From the NCBI GenBank assembly GCA_016215625.1, contig JACRIW010000031.1:1-64000 (forward strand): a stretch of DNA of 64,000 bases, given 5' to 3'. Both the position numbers and the translations under genes were made by a program. Source of the DNA: Candidatus Eiseniibacteriota bacterium. GTDB lineage: Bacteria; Eisenbacteria; RBG-16-71-46. Below, in pieces: positions 63,342 through 64,000 of the stretch (positions within the stretch are counted from its first letter, which is position 1; each line of letters begins with the position of its first letter). Below the pieces are notes generated by a model, which was not told where the DNA came from, searched no databases, and worked only from the letters and a program-made list of their open reading frames with translations.

Positions 63342-64000
63342 GCTTCACCTCCGGTGGAATCGGTGCGCGCGATGCCGCGCAGCAGCAGGTCGAGCGAGGT
63401 TTCGAAGAACGGGGCGATCTCGTGGCCATTCTCGAGATGGGGCGCGAACGAGTGCTTCCAGAGCGCGGCCATGAGGATCGGTGCGACCGCGGCGCGCGCC
63501 ACGTTCGCCACGTCCATCTCGCGGAACTCGCCGCGCGCGACGCCCTCGCGCAGCACGCGCTCGATGAGACCGTGGCTGCGCGCGATGATCTCGTCGTGGT
63601 AGAGACGCGCGAGCTCGGGGAAGTTGGCCGCTTCCGAGAAGATGAGCTTCGGGAGCATCGAGATGTTCGAGCACGCGATCGCGTCCCAGCGCGTGCGGAG
63701 CAGCACGACGAGCAGTTCGCGCATCGTGCCCTGGTGCGCCTCGACGATCTGCTCGGCCTTCTCGAGCCGCGGCAGCACGTACTGCCGCGCGATCGCCAAG
63801 AGCAGCTCTTCCTTGTTCGCGAAGTAGAGGAAGATCGTGCCCTTCGTGCAGCCGGCACGCGCGGCGATGTCGTCGAGCCGTGTCTTCGCGAAGCCCTTCG
63901 AGCCGAACTCGACGAGCGCCGCCTCGAGGATTTCCGCCGGGCGGGCTTCCTTGCGGCGGTGCCAGCGCGGCTCGGTCTGGGGTGTGTGGGTGCTGGTCAT
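63338..64000 (-). CDS. TetR-family regulator of the efflux operon (start at window edge)
   Basis: 220 aa from ATG at 64000, the last base of the window; an upstream start cannot be excluded. Helix-turn-helix: RPAEILEAALVEFGSKGFAKTRLDDIAARAGCTKGTIFLYFANKEELLLAIARQ, a textbook TetR N-terminus. The ligand-binding half is helical, with TRWDAIACSNISMLPKLIFSEAANFPELARLYHDEII as in AcrR-like C-terminal domains. As first gene of tetR-tolC-emrA-emrB it probably represses its own operon until an exported compound binds. Operator and promoter lie outside the window. Confidence 0.93.
   Translation of the reverse strand: MTSTHTPQTEPRWHRRKEARPAEILEAALVEFGSKGFAKTRLDDIAARAGCTKGTIFLYFANKEELLLAIARQYVLPRLEKAEQIVEAHQGTMRELLVVLLRTRWDAIACSNISMLPKLIFSEAANFPELARLYHDEIIARSHGLIERVLREGVARGEFREMDVANVARAAVAPILMAALWKHSFAPHLENGHEIAPFFETSLDLLLRGIARTDSTGGEA

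Overview
High-GC bacterial window (GC-rich third codon positions, many GTG starts, long antisense shadow ORFs). Four large secreted or surface proteins end in a type A, FlgD-like sorting domain of the kind used by type IX secretion and related systems. Together with the very high GC, this points to the Fibrobacteres-Chlorobi-Bacteroidetes side of the tree, most like Candidatus Eisenbacteria. That placement is inference: no rRNA or marker gene is present. No tRNA, CRISPR array or insertion sequence was seen.

Layout. 1-3921: end of an unknown gene, a DsrC/TusE-like protein without the catalytic cysteines, a FadL-type outer-membrane channel, a diheme cytochrome, a carboxymuconolactone-decarboxylase-like protein, and 6-phosphofructokinase. 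4204-17218: two giant paralogous secreted proteins (about 1742 and 2522 aa) assembled from shared modules. 17267-24756: M1 peptidase, ArnT-like glycosyltransferase, an Ada/AlkA fusion with Ogt (alkylation repair), and a YCF48-like secreted protein. 24895-25675: an MqsRA-like toxin-antitoxin pair with a clear AT-rich promoter. 25996-28393: cytochrome bd oxidase (cydAB). 28595-33809: a secreted DUF642-like protein, photolyase, a frameshifted histone-deacetylase-like gene, a membrane protein, a small DUF5666-like protein and a YwiC-like protein. 33941-45856: a heme-motif beta-barrel protein, an S9 peptidase, unknown genes, a 1481-aa HExxH surface protein flanked by two small paralogous secreted proteins, and arginase.

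46437-53671 is the most striking block: a tightly packed operon for a membrane cytochrome b-like protein, a membrane-anchored iron-sulfur/FAD oxidoreductase, a 20-heme and a 16-heme c-type cytochrome, and an outer-membrane beta-barrel. The order suggests a route from cytoplasmic reductant across both membranes, i.e. a candidate porin-cytochrome electron conduit, possibly driven by a sigma-54 promoter at 46299-46312. With the diheme cytochrome at 1807 and the heme-porin at 33941, the window is rich in envelope electron transfer, alongside bd oxidase for oxygen.

53710-64000: a DUF1080-like secreted protein, a P1B-4-type metal ATPase, a glycosidase-like lipoprotein, a membrane-anchored HMA-like protein, an ArsR/SRPBCC pair whose operator palindrome encloses the start codon, and a TetR-TolC-EmrA-EmrB multidrug export operon running off the window end. 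A recurring regulatory feature is a -10-like hexamer only 6-10 bases before the start codon with no Shine-Dalgarno sequence, suggesting widespread leaderless transcription.
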